From Antrodiella citrinella (lineage: Eukaryota; Basidiomycota; Agaricomycetes; Polyporales; Steccherinaceae): a stretch of DNA of 64,000 nucleotides. The position numbers were made by a program, and so were the translations under genes. The notes beneath the pieces were generated by a model. It was not told the origin of the DNA. It did no database searches and worked only from the letters and a program-made list of their open reading frames with translations. How positions within the stretch are numbered: position 1 is the stretch's first letter; the number at the start of each line of letters is the position of its first letter. Where the stretch lies: NCBI GenBank assembly GCA_004802725.1, contig SGPM01000023.1:1-64000 (forward strand), in the 5' to 3' direction. This document shows, piece by piece, positions 20,999 through 31,508 of the stretch.

Positions 20999-23734
20999 TC
21001 AGACGTCCTGGAATGCCTTCAGATGCGGATAATGGGTATCGTACGCATGACTGCGTACACTCTAACCAAACAGTCAGTTCCAGGCAAACTCTGAATAGCA
21101 CAGATGCAGCTTACCTCCTCGTCCTGAAACCTCGCATGGCAGACCCTCCCATCCTGCACATACTCACACACGAAACACGCCTCCGCCATCTCCGCCACCA
21201 ACCTCGCATTCTCCCTCACCACCCGCGCATGGTCCTCCTCCAACCGATCCAGCTCCCCCGCGAGTCGCGTATTCTCCGCCCTCAACTCCGGCTCGAGCGC
21301 CGCGCGCCGCCTCACGTCGTCGTCCGTCCGCGCGTCCTTGAGCGCCAGGATAGCGTGCAAGCTCTTCCAATGGTGCAACTCATCCTCGAGCTTCTTCACG
21401 TGTGCGGCGTGCATCTGCTTCAGCATCGCCGGCCCATCGGTGCGTGCGCCCTGGAGCGCAGCGTCCAGCTCCTTGATCTCCGAGTGCGCGACGATGAGCG
21501 CCGCGTGGAGGTCGTTCTTCTCGCCGATGATATGGAAGTTCTTGTGTGTCAAAGTGGACACTTCCATCTCGTGCGTCTTCTCCTTGAAGTGATGTGCCGC
21601 AACTTGGATCCCGAGTTTCTCGAGCTGGAGGTTGCGCTCGCGCAGCAGGTTGTCTTTCTCTTCCAGGAGCTCGTCCTTCTCTTGGGCCATCAACTCTTTC
21701 TCGTGTAGTCGGAATTCATGTTGTCGCAGCTGCACGTCCTTCTCCTGTATCGTCCGTTCGTGCTCCTGTAGCTGCATGTCCTTCTCCTGAATCATCCGTT
21801 CGTGTTCTTGCAACGCCAAATCCTTCTCTCGCAATACCCGCTCTTGCTCTCGCAGTCGAAGCTCCTTCTCCTGAATCGTCCGTCCATGCTCCTGCAACCG
21901 CAAATCCTTCTCCTGAATCACCACCTCCAATGCCTGCACCCGCACATCCTTCTCCTGTATCACCCTCTCCTGCTCTTGCAGCAATATCGATTGCGCATGA
22001 CTTTGGCTCGTGTCCGGGTGCACGTCTACCTGCGACTGACTGTCCACATCCGCCCTCTGCGTCGATGCAGTAGCAGGGTACCCCAGCCGCTCCGGCGAAT
22101 GCGGGTCGAAGTTCACCCACTCCCTCTCCATATCCTCCACCGTCTTCTCTACCTCTACCTCTTCCGCGTCCGCGTCCACGTCCTCCACGTCCTCGCCAGG
22201 CTGCGTCTCCGGCACGATCAGCGAATCACTGACTACCAAAACAAACCAAAACGTAAGTAGTCATCCCTCCCCCGTAGAAGCAAGCCGGGGATAGAGCACG
22301 CACCTCGCCGTCTCCTCGCCGGCCTCTCCGGAGAGCTGAACTGCTCGATCGTATCCTGCGTCGAGACATGCGCCTGCGCCTCTGCGAGTTTCTGGAACAC
22401 TTTGGGAGAGACGCGGGGGAGGGCTCTGAATCCCCTCACTGTGTGATGCGCACCTTCCGAGCTTACCCGTCTCTTACCGGCGGGAAGCTTCGAGGTGGAG
22501 GGCGACGCATGCGAATTCGGTTTCATCCTGTCTTTGACGCTGCGGCCGTTCGAGCGCGGTTGAGACTGGGAGGGCGGGGAAGGTGGTGGTGGGGACTGGG
22601 ACGGCGGTGGCATCGGGTCGTTGGTGAAGTCGGGGTAGACGGGATCTGGAGGGAACAGCTCGGGAGACATGAGACGCGCGGGGGTGATGGGTCGAGTTGT
22701 GGAGGTGGTAGGCGGCGGGAGGCTTGGTGTGGGAGGCTTTTGGAGGGATGTGGAACGTGCGATGGGGACGACGCCTGTGGATGAGGTCGCTGCACGTTTA
22801 CCTGGGAGTAGTTATTAGACATGCAAGGTATGAGCAATGATAGCGAACACGTACTGCTTCGAGAGGTGGACTCGGTGCCCACGTCGGCGAGGAGCCTCTT
22901 GCGTTTGCGAGGTGGGCCTATTTTGATTGGAGGTTCGACTGGAAGGGAGTTAAGTGATGAGCAGGGAAGCTATGAATTCGACTCACATAAGTTGTCCTCA
23001 TCTTCATCGTCGTCCACGGTTGGCTTCTCCTTGCCCTTTCCTTTGCTCTGGGGCTTCATCATATACTGTACCTCCTCTTCGTCCTCCTCTTCATCATCTC
23101 CGTCTTCTGCACGCGACGGAACGATCTTGCTTGAGCTCGCGGTTTTGGAAGCTGGTGTGCGTTTCAGTCGAGGTCGTACCTCCTCCTCCTCCTCATCGTC
23201 GTTCTCTTCACGCGACGGCGCGCTCCTGCTCTTTCTCGAGATCTTGGAAGCTATTTTCAATATTCTGCTCTTCTTCGGTTTGGTGCTCTCGACGCGACTC
23301 GGTTTCGGTTCCTCTTCGTCTGTATCGTCCTCCTCCATCGCGATCGATTGCTTTCGACGCGTCTCCTTCTTGACTTGCACTTCCTCTTCGTCTGCCTCCT
23401 TACTGCCTCTTGTAGTCGCCTCGCTCTTCCCCCTACTCCCACTCTTTTCACTCCCCGCCACACTCTTACCCTTACTCCCCGCACTCCCCGCCTTGCCCTT
23501 GCTACTCCTCGCCTTCCGTTTCGCCGCCGCCTCGGCCTTCTTCTGCCTCTTCACCGCTGCCCAGTCCTTCTTGACCGCGGCCGTGACGTTGCCTTTGCTG
23601 ATCCAAGAAGGCTCATACGGTTTGCCGGCTTTGTCCACCCCGGCCCATTCGATTTTGTATTCGTGTGTGCGCTCTGCGAGGACGCGTGTAACTTCGTACC
23701 ACTCGTCGTCCGTTTCGGGGTTCTTCACACTCAT
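20999..23734 (-). CDS. Chromodomain, 14-residue coiled-coil repeat and zinc-finger-like protein
   Basis: Splice junctions join all parts into one frame. Exon 1 (from ATG 23734) has an N-terminal chromodomain (DEWYEVTRVLAERTHEYKIE, WAGVDKAGKPYEPSWISKGN), which in this family reads methyl-lysine or other histone marks. A Lys/Ser/Glu-rich disordered part follows (ETRRKQSIAMEEDDTDEEEP), with basic clusters such as PPRKRKRLL that could be nuclear-localisation signals. A short exon (EPPIKIG) and a Pro-rich exon (SPELFPPDPVYPDFTNDPMP) lead to RRVSDSLIVPETQPGED. After that lies a long coiled coil whose core is seven 14-residue repeats. The C-terminus has CFVCEYVQDGRVCHARF and, after a last intron, SVRSHAYDTHYPHLKAF, a C-x2-C / H-x4-H pattern like a C2H2 finger. 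Stop at 20999-21001. Specific function unknown; a heterochromatin or chromatin-scaffold role is only a guess. Confidence 0.8.
21664..21957 (-). repeat. Seven tandem 42-bp repeats (14-residue, two-heptad units)
   Basis: Inside the chromodomain gene the protein repeats every 14 residues around the pattern QEKDxxLQEHERxI (for example QEKDLRLQEHGRTI, QEKDMQLQEHERTI, REKDLALQEHERMI). Fourteen residues are exactly two heptads, so the array extends a coiled coil by whole turns. At DNA level this is a 42-bp tandem repeat. Confidence 0.8.
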
Positions 23735-23871
23735 TGTGTGAGGGTGAGCGAGGAGTGAGAGGGACGGAGAGGGTGTGCGCGCTCGGATTGATCGACGCGT
23801 GTAGACGCCCGGCACGGTGCGTGTCATATCCTTTCATTCTCTGAGCTCTCTCATTCCTCACTCACTCAGCA
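23735..23871. promoter_or_regulatory. Shared 137-bp divergent promoter (chromodomain gene / FMP32)
   Basis: Two divergent start codons lie 137 bp apart. If the alternative upstream ATG at 23827 of the chromodomain gene were used, only 44 bp would remain. The region is CT/GA-rich without a TATA box. Confidence 0.45.
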
Positions 23872-24745
23872 ATGCACCGTCTTCCTCTCACTCGTTCTAC
23901 CCTGCTCTCCCGCCTCACACGTTTCCCATCCCCACTCACGCCGACCTGGCAGCTGTCACGTCGGACCTTCCGCACCTCGCCGCCGCGGTCAAACTTCCAC
24001 TTTGACACACACCACTTCGTGCAGCGGCTCGAGAGGGAGGGTCTGAACAGGGCGCAGGCGGAGGGGATCATGACCGCCATGGCCGAAGTCATCGATGAGA
24101 GTGTACGGAACATGACGAGCAACATGGTCACGAAGGCTGATCAGGAGAAGGTACAGACCGCCTCCCGCCAACCTCTTCACACTACACTGGTGTCTATTCT
24201 AACGAGGCTTTCTTTTATTGGTATAGCACCACTACACGCAACAAGTCGACTTCGCACAGCTCAAGTCCGAGCTGCAATTGATGGAGCAGAACGACCTCGC
24301 GATGGTGAAGGCGGAGAACGACAGGCTCGTGAACGACATTGAGAAGCTCAAGCAGCGGCTGCGCGAGGAGATCACGCGGACCCAAGCTGGTGTCCGGCTT
24401 GACCTGAACTTGGAGAAGGGGCGGATGCGGGAGGAGCAGAGTGGGCAGGAGCTGAAGATCAAGGAGGTCGACACGCGGATCGAGCAGGAGATCGCCGCGC
24501 TGAGGACGTCCATACAGGCGAGCAAGGTACGTCCCGGGCGCGGAGAGTATCAGGAACAACTTTCAGCTTACTGAAGCTTGTTACAGGCGACGACGTTGCA
24601 GTACCTCGTCGGTTTCGGTCAGTATTTTTTCTGCTGGTTCTGTTGTTCGCCATTTGCGGGTTACTGAACATCTTTGCCCGCCCTGCACGCTCCAGTGACC
24701 GGTTGTTCCGCCTTGCTGATGGCGTATTTGCGCTTCCGAGTATAA
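23872..24745 (+). CDS. FMP32: Mitochondrial coiled-coil membrane protein, FMP32/MCUR1/CCDC90 family
   Basis: This family (DUF1640) sits in the mitochondrial inner membrane. Members have been linked to cytochrome oxidase assembly, proline metabolism and calcium-uniporter regulation. The N-terminus MHRLPLTRSTLLSRLTRFPS is an Arg/Ser/Leu presequence. The conserved head follows (FHFDTHHFVQRLEREGLNRA, QAEGIMTAMAEVIDESVRNM). A long coiled coil contains HYTQQVDFAQLKSELQLMEQ, KAENDRLVNDIEKLKQRLRE and GVRLDLNLEKGRMREEQSGQ. The C-terminal membrane helix YLVGFVTGCSALLMAYLRF is close to the stop TAA at 24743-24745. Three introns fit. The 3' end faces that of GUK1. Confidence 0.9.
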
Positions 24746-25109
24746 GCAACGAAACGCTTTCTGTTCCTTGATGAAGCTGCCTCCGACGTTGACCCACTGG
24801 ACGTTTCCGTCTAGCTACAAGGACAGGGCCGACCTTCTAGCATAGATGTGCCACAGGGCGTCCGGATAAGTTGAGTCTGATTCTTATTTTATTTTGTATA
24901 ATAGAGTAGGGTCGTCGGGCGAGCGAGGCGCCATCGGCAGTAGGAACAAACCATTCAACGGATGGAGGTATGTGTTTGTTTCGCGTTTGGATCATTGACA
25001 TCTGTGCTAAGCATGTGTCGCACAGATGGGAAGCTTGTATTCTAGTAGTCCCAAACATCTAATACCAAGGCTCCCGCGCCACATTATGCTTGCGCCACGA
25101 CATCTGAAT

Positions 25110-25867
25110 CTAATCATCCAAGGGAGGCAGGACATCACTGGTGATATGTTCTCCTAGCGCAACTTTTTTGAAGAGGTCGTAGGCGCGATCGAAATCGTCG
25201 TTGACGATGACGAGATCGTGCGCTCCCTCCTTGGCATACTCGATCTCCTTCTGCGCAGTGGCGAGCCTCTTCGCGACGGCCGCTTCCGATTCCGTGCCGC
25301 GTCCAGAGAGACGGTCACGGAGGGTGGCGAGGTTGGGCGGGGAGACGAAGAGGTAGACAGGGTTCAAAGCGGAGGCCTTTATTTGGCGTACACCCTAAAT
25401 ACAGACACGGAAAGAACGAGCGCTGCGTACACAACTGGACGGACGGACGGAGGAGTGTACGGGCGGGACACACCTGTGCCTCGATGTCGAGGACGCATCT
25501 GCGGCCTGCGCCCGAGACGGTGCGGACGGTGAGGAAGCTGGTGCCGTAGCAGTTGCCGGAGAACTCTGCGTGCTCGATGAAGGCGTTCTCGGCGATGAGG
25601 GATGTGAACTGGTCGTGGGAGACGAAGTAGTAGTGTTTTCCGTGTTCCTCGCCTGTGCGCGGTGCGCGGGTGGTGTCTGGGGATGGGGGGTGTGTGGAAT
25701 CAGAATACAACAAGGGTGATAGGCGAAAAAAAGGAGAGCGTACGAGAGACACTGAAGCCGAACTTGTCTGGGTATTCTTTGAAGAGGCGGGAGAGGAGGG
25801 AGCTCTTGCCTACGCCCGATGGCCCGGATATGACGAGAGGGCGCAGGAAGTCGGCGAGGGGAGACAT
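25110..25867 (-). CDS. GUK1: Guanylate kinase
   Basis: It phosphorylates GMP to GDP with ATP in the cytosol, an essential step for GTP and GDP-mannose supply. The ATG at 25867 starts [20 protein letters not shown]. The P-loop GPSGVGKS is at residues about 14-21. The GMP-binding part has [20 protein letters not shown] and [16 protein letters not shown]; the lid and base-binding parts have [33 protein letters not shown] and [15 protein letters not shown]. It ends [11 protein letters not shown] at TAG. Two introns fit. The length is about 200 residues, as usual for the family. Confidence 0.96.
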
Positions 25868-26102
25868 GGTGGCGAACGTGGCGGGCTGTGACGGCGCGCG
25901 TAGGTGACAGGCAACGGGTGACTGTGACTGTGACTGTTAACGGGCGTCTGTTTGGTCGCTGAGCCGTGACAGTCTCTCCCTTCATACTTATCCGCTCCTC
26001 CTTCCTACCTTCTCCTCCTCGTTTGCCCTCCTCTCCTCGACGACCCCCGCCCCCATCCCGTCTCTCGCCCACCCTGTTTCTGAACGAGCTTTCACGACTA
26101 TC
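25868..26102. promoter_or_regulatory. Shared 235-bp divergent promoter (GUK1 / STK32-type kinase)
   Basis: The region is strongly pyrimidine-rich on the plus strand from about 25975 to 26085, a usual pattern just upstream of fungal housekeeping starts. No TATA box. Confidence 0.45.
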
Positions 26103-28060
26103 ATGGGTGCTGTATGCTGCCGTCCCCAAGTACGCCCTCTTCATCCCACTTTCTCGTCCTCCCCACTCATCTACTTCTCATACAGCCCATAGACTTTGAT
26201 GGGGACGTGAATCTCTTCCACTTTGTCCTTCTCCGCTGTGTCGGAAAGGGCGCCTTTGGAAAGGCACGTCTCATTCGCCCATATCCTCTCCCCACCTCCC
26301 AACCTTCTTTTCCCCAGGTTCGAGTCGTTCAACACAAACAGGGTCGCGAACTCTATGCCCTCAAGTACATTAACAAGTCCAAGTGTGTAAAAATGAAGGC
26401 AGTCGCCAACATCGTTCAGGAGCGCCGTCTGCTAGAGGAGGTCTGTACATCACGCTCACTGTCTCTGTCCGCCCACATCCTCACATTTTCACATTTTGGT
26501 GATCCCCAGATTGATCACGCCTTTGTCGTGAATATGCGCTACGCTTTCCAGGATGACGAGAATTGTTTCTTTGTCCTCGATCTGATGTTGGGTGGTGATC
26601 TCAGATGTGTGTCCCATCATATTTGTCTCTATTCAGTGCCATTGCTAATGTCATCATTTCAAGTCCACCTGGAGCGGCTGGGCTCACTGTCGGAAGACGT
26701 CGTTCGCTATTACATGGCGGAACTCTCCTCCGCCCTGTCTTATCTGCACGACCACCGCATTATTCATCGGTACGCTCGCTCCTCCTCACGTCCTTCTCAC
26801 GTGTGCTCACCATTTTGGACATCTCCAGAGACCTGAAACCTGATAACATTCTTTTGGATGAACGTGGACATGCCCACATTACAGATTTCAACATTGCCGT
26901 TCACTATTCCGACAAGCGTCTTCTCACAGGCGTGGCAGGCTCAATGGCGTACATGGCCCCAGAAATTCTTGCCAAACGCGGGTACACCTACACGATTGAT
27001 TGGTGGTCACTGGGCGTATGCGCATATGAGCTCATTTTCGGCCGTCGACCGTTCCGTGGCAAGACCAACAGCGACCTCACTCACAGTATCGCCAAGGACT
27101 CCTTGCGATTCCCTGAAGACGCGGAGAGCAAGTGCAGCAGAGACGGACTGAGAGCGTTGAAAAGTGTAAGTATTTTTCACGGTTGATTCGGCGTCTGTAC
27201 TCGTGAGCCACATACGCCCCGGAGATGTCAGAATGCGGGTTAATTCTTCCGGTGTGCCATCTTCTGATTGCCACATGCATGGTATCAAAAGGACGTGCAC
27301 CACAGAGACAGACGTCCCATCATTCCCGTTAGTTCCGGGTTTGACATGCTCATATTTATCTGTTCTTCTTATAGTTCCTCGAGCGGGATCCTTCGCGGAG
27401 ACTGGGCTGCAAGTCAAACGGAGAGGGTTTCACTGATATCCAACGGCACCCATGGTTCCAGTCCATTAACTGGGATACACTAGACAGCAAGACGCAGGAG
27501 TCGCCATTCGTTCCAGATGTGCGTATCAGTTATTTTCGCTCCTGTCTACCGTCTCGCCTAGTGCTGACGTGTGTTTGATCGTTGCTTTCCCTCACACAGT
27601 CCAAGAAAGCCAATTTCGATGCGTCACATGAGCTGGAGGAATTGCTGCTCGAGGATAACCCTTTGAAGGCACGGCAACGAAAAGTGCAGGATATCAATAA
27701 CCTCAGTGTGGAGATGCGACAAATGGAGGAACAGTGCGTCTTCTTAGGTGTCGAACTTTTTTAAGCTACCTTACTGATCCATACCTGTGTGATAGGTTTG
27801 CATCTTACGACTTCAAGAAGATGCAACGGCGATCATACTACCCCTCCAACCCACAACTGGTGTCGACGATGACAGCGACGACATCGACTGGCGTGGACGC
27901 ATCGCGGCCGGTCACACCTATGACGATCCCCAACGACATCGCACCTCATGACAGCCTTAACGGCCACGCATTTAGCCAGAAAGTATCACCTCCGACAGAT
28001 TACGACTCGAATCCACATGCCGTGGAGATGCACGACGTGAACAACGAAAAAGCGTATTAA
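26103..28060 (+). CDS. Ser/Thr protein kinase of the STK32 (YANK) AGC-like group
   Basis: The protein begins MGAVCCRPQ: Gly2 plus Cys5/Cys6 suggest myristoylation and palmitoylation at a membrane. The kinase domain follows in order: Gly-loop CVGKGAFGKV, lysine in ELYALKYINKSKC, RYAFQDDENCFFVLDLMLGG, catalytic loop IIHRDLKPDNILLDE (rejoined across an intron) and TDFNIA at the metal-binding site. The DFN form in place of DFG is the STK32 signature. Then come YMAPEILAKRGYTYTIDWWS and GRRPFRGKTN. After the domain, FLERDPSRRLGCKSNGEG and HPWFQSINWD match the AGC subdomain XI. The tail includes FASYDFKKMQRRSYYPSN. About seven introns fit. The stop is TAA 28058-28060. Substrate and pathway are not known for fungal members. 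Confidence 0.92.
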
Positions 28061-29490
28061 GCATGTGTATAGTGGATCTCATGTTGAGGACGATACACCA
28101 TGCGCTTTTTCGGTTCTGCTGTGACGGCTGCTGGACGGATGAGTTGGCTTTCTTTTGTTTGCTGCTGGAGGTGTGCGGTTCAGAAGGACGGCGAGCGTGC
28201 TGGTGCGTTTCTCGTAGTCTCCGTTGTGGGCGCGCCTCTGCCCCGCCGGGGATGTGGATCTGGTTGTCGTTTTCGTTCACGTTGGTTTTCATGCGGTGTC
28301 CGCCACCCGTCCACCCTACCACTACTTTATCGCCACGCTGTTTCTTTGTTGATCTTTGTTCGCATATATCTGTCTTCTTCTCCTGCCCTGCCCTGCATCC
28401 CTCCTTTCTAATCTCATCGCATGCATTCATCACACAACACACAACACCACTTGATACCAAACCACCCCCTTTGTTTGCCACCTGACTATCCCTACCTTTC
28501 TTTTTGTCTTTCGAGATATCGATACCTCCGTCTTTGGTGCGCTGGGCAACGCGACGCTTTCTCTTTGCACATGTGTACATTGCTTTTTGTACTACCCCCC
28601 AGCTCGAACTTCACCCCGTTGCAGCCTTACCCCCACGCTGTATCCTCCACCAACGACATGGCACATCTCGGCCTCGACTCACCAACCCAACCCACACTCC
28701 ACGCTCGTTTTTAGGATTTGCTCCTTTTTATACCACCTCTTCGAGTTTATATGTTTTCACTTTTCTTTCCTGTCCTCTGTTCTGATTTGTGTCTCGTCCC
28801 GTCTCTCGTTTTTGTCGGCCTCTCACTCCCTCAGATTTATCTTAATATATAGTGCACCTACCCCCATCCTTGGTCCCGTAATCACCACTCCCCGCTCCCC
28901 CTTCCCTCCCTCGAGTCCATCCTACTTATCCTCACCCGGTGTCCCAATGCCGTCACCCTCGAAATTGAAGTCACACACACAGCCGTTGTATTTTGTTTTG
29001 CTACGCAGCCTTTGGACCGTTCCTGTTTTTGTCTCTTCTGTTTTTTTTTGGGTTGGATATACATAGTATGCATGAAACTTGTTTGCATGGGATCGTGAAT
29101 ATTAATGGGGTGGGGGGACGTGAACTGTCAGAGAGAGAGAGAGAGATGGGGCTTCTCTGAATTGCACTGAATCATGATTTTGGTGGTTCTTTCTACTCTT
29201 AACTTGCAATATATGGGAGTGGTGGCAGATGTCGATGATGCATCACTCAGCTATTCAAAGACAGACGGTTCGACGAAGCCAATCTTTGACGGGATGAAGT
29301 GCTGCGCGAGCTCGGAGCCGTATGTACATGCGTTCCACCCCGGTCCCGTACGCGTGTCTCTCACAGCAGAGAAAAATAGACCGCCGTCATACACACGGAG
29401 GATTCGGATCTATTCTTGCATTGTTGTCTATTCCAATATACCATAATCACCATCGACCATCCGACCAATCGATTCTGCACACATGACCAC
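28061..29490. other. 1.4 kb between convergent genes, long 3' flanks
   Basis: The left part is pyrimidine-rich (about 28300-28960) and probably contains the kinase 3' UTR. A short (GA)n run is at about 29133-29146. Frames on both strands are biased in composition and have no domain. I see no supported gene. Confidence 0.45.
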
Positions 29491-31185
29491 CTACTCCACC
29501 TTCTTCCTCTTCCCTGGAGATGGAGAAGCCTGAGGCGCAGAAGAAGAAGAAGAGACGAGGGTGTAGAGCACGGAGCCCAAGAACACCATCCCGGCGCCGA
29601 CCCCGAGCTCGGTGTTCCACCCGTTCCCGAACCACCACACGCTGAAGCAAAGGCTCACCGCTTTGCGCGTCGTGAGGACGAGGTTCGTGGACACGCTTGA
29701 CACGCGCTGGTGTGTGAACGGCACCAAAATAAACATGTGAGGTGAAAGGTGAAAGGTGAAGAGTGACAAAGGTGTATGGTCAGCATGGGTAAGAAAGAGA
29801 GTGAGAGTGAGAGTGAGAGTGAGAGAGTGGGTGCGACTTACCGAGCTAAGCTGGTTCACGCCCGATACGCAGATAAGCTGCGTGACGAGGTTCACACCCA
29901 GTATGAGGTACGGCGTGAATGGCGCGACGGCCGTCGGGAGGAGTCTCGCCAGCGCTGCGAACGCCGGGTCGGCAGTGTCTTGCGGGTTCGGATGCGAGAA
30001 TCGCGTCGTCGAGGACGAGAGGCTCTGGAAGCCGTACGAGACGTGCGGGATGAGGAACAGGAATACGGGGAGTGATAACGAGTGCTATGATACCACAAAA
30101 ATAGCATCAGTGATTTGTTGTGGTACGGGAGAGGAGGGAACGTACTGTGTAGAATAATCCTTCTTTCCAATGCGGGCCATACTTCTTGTAGGTAACTTCT
30201 TGCAGCATACCTAGGACGCCCGTAAGGAGGAGCGAGAGCGTGAGCATCGTGATTCCAATAGTATAGTCTGTGAAGTCCTCCGGCGTAGACGTCCGAGAGC
30301 GTGTTGGTGCGGGTCGAGAGAGTGTAGCGAGTACGACGCCGGCGGATACGAGCAGAACTGAGGCCTACAAGGGCAGAGCTCCTCGTGAGCGAATTGAGGT
30401 ATGATTGGAAAAACACAGGTACAGACCACTTGAGAATATGTGTAGGATTTGTTCAGGAAGAAACGTCCAAATAGCAGAGACACGGCCAGACCTGTTCATC
30501 ACAGAAATACTAGAGTCGTGAACGCCTTTTCACCACTTGAACTGTGATATGCACATACCAGCTGAGCGAAACACAATCTGTACAGTGAGGGGAACATTAA
30601 ACGCGTACGCCATGTTCGTAAGTAGATTCCCCGCTGTGAGTACGAGCACCTGTAAGGCCCATTGGAAAATGGGGACATGCCGCGGTTTCAGGGAGGGTAT
30701 CGCGCGCGACCAGGTGAGGAAGGCGGGCAGGGAGTGCAGAGTGACGAAGAGCATTTGAGAGAAGGTGAGGGCCGTGCCTGCGGGTACTTCGTATAAAGGA
30801 CACAGTATACGATCTTTAGAGCAGAGGGAGCGTACCAAGACGACCATCAATCTTCAGCAGGTACTCGTACGTCCATACGTTCCTTCACACCACGCATATA
30901 AGCTTTCAGCAAACACATACGAACGAGCGGAACATACGTGCAACATCCTCCAAACACCAAGCTCAGCATGAAGGTCAAGTCGACGAGGGACAATGCAGCG
31001 GGCTTGCTCAACGGCAGCCCCGGTTCCTTCTCCCTCGGTTTCCGCTGCTGCTTTATTGCATTCGCATGTACGGGAGGAGATCCTCCCTTCTTCCTGAAGG
31101 CGAGGTCCGTGACGGCCGCAGTGGCCAGATCCCGCCGTCGTTCTATAGGTGTTTGGCTTTTGGACCGAGATCGTCGACCGTCCAT
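29491..31185 (-). CDS. YEA4: UDP-N-acetylglucosamine transporter (Yea4/SLC35B4 type)
   Basis: This is a nucleotide-sugar antiporter of the ER/Golgi supplying UDP-GlcNAc for chitin and glycan synthesis. The ATG at 31185 opens a basic Ser/Arg-rich cytosolic leader (MDGRRSRSKSQTPIERRRDL). The typical helices follow: LVDLTFMLSLVFGGCC, SNVWTYEYLLKIDGRLG, ALTFSQMLFVTLHSLPAFLT, AYAFNVPLTVQIVFRSAGLA, FLNKSYTYSQVASVLLVSAG, ITMLTLSLLLTGVLGMLQE, YKKYGPHWKEGLFYTHSLSL, ICVSGVNQLSSRVSSVSTNL and LVLTTRKAVSLCFSVWWFGN. The C-terminus is GKRKKVE, a KKxx ER-retrieval signal, which fits the ER location of Yea4. About seven introns fit. The stop is at 29491-29493. Confidence 0.92.
29801..29828. repeat. (GTGAGA)n microsatellite in a YEA4 intron
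   Basis: Four to five perfect GTGAGA units lie in the intron that separates the exons coding VNQLSS and RVSSVST. On the coding strand this is a pyrimidine-rich TCTCAC run, upstream of the acceptor. Confidence 0.7.
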
Positions 31186-31508
31186 AGTACAGTAGCTCTA
31201 AAAATGCCCGCACAAGTCTAACGACGTCAAGAAAAGCAAGAAGATCCGATGAGAGTGAAGGGATGTGTGGAGGAGAGTCTGGAGAGCATGTAATAGTTTA
31301 GGTATACACAAGAAAGCTCAAGCTTGTCCAATAAAGCTGAAAGGGACGTGTGTTGTGGTGGCTCTGACTCGAGCGGCACTGCCAAACCGTGTACAAACGC
31401 GACGTGGTCAAACAAATGTCAATGTCATCGCTCAAATATCATTACGTGTCAGGCAACTACACAACACTCATACCAGCAGAATGTACCAATAGCAAGACAT
31501 TGTACTGA

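Noticed and set aside
21594..22073. 159-codon plus-strand ORF with Pro/Ser/Ala repeats
   Set aside because: It is the antisense shadow of the 42-bp repeat coding region of the chromodomain gene.
22821..23741. 306-codon plus-strand ORF rich in Ser and Leu
   Set aside because: It is the shadow of the acidic/Lys-rich chromodomain exon on the other strand; its Ser runs mirror Glu/Asp codons.
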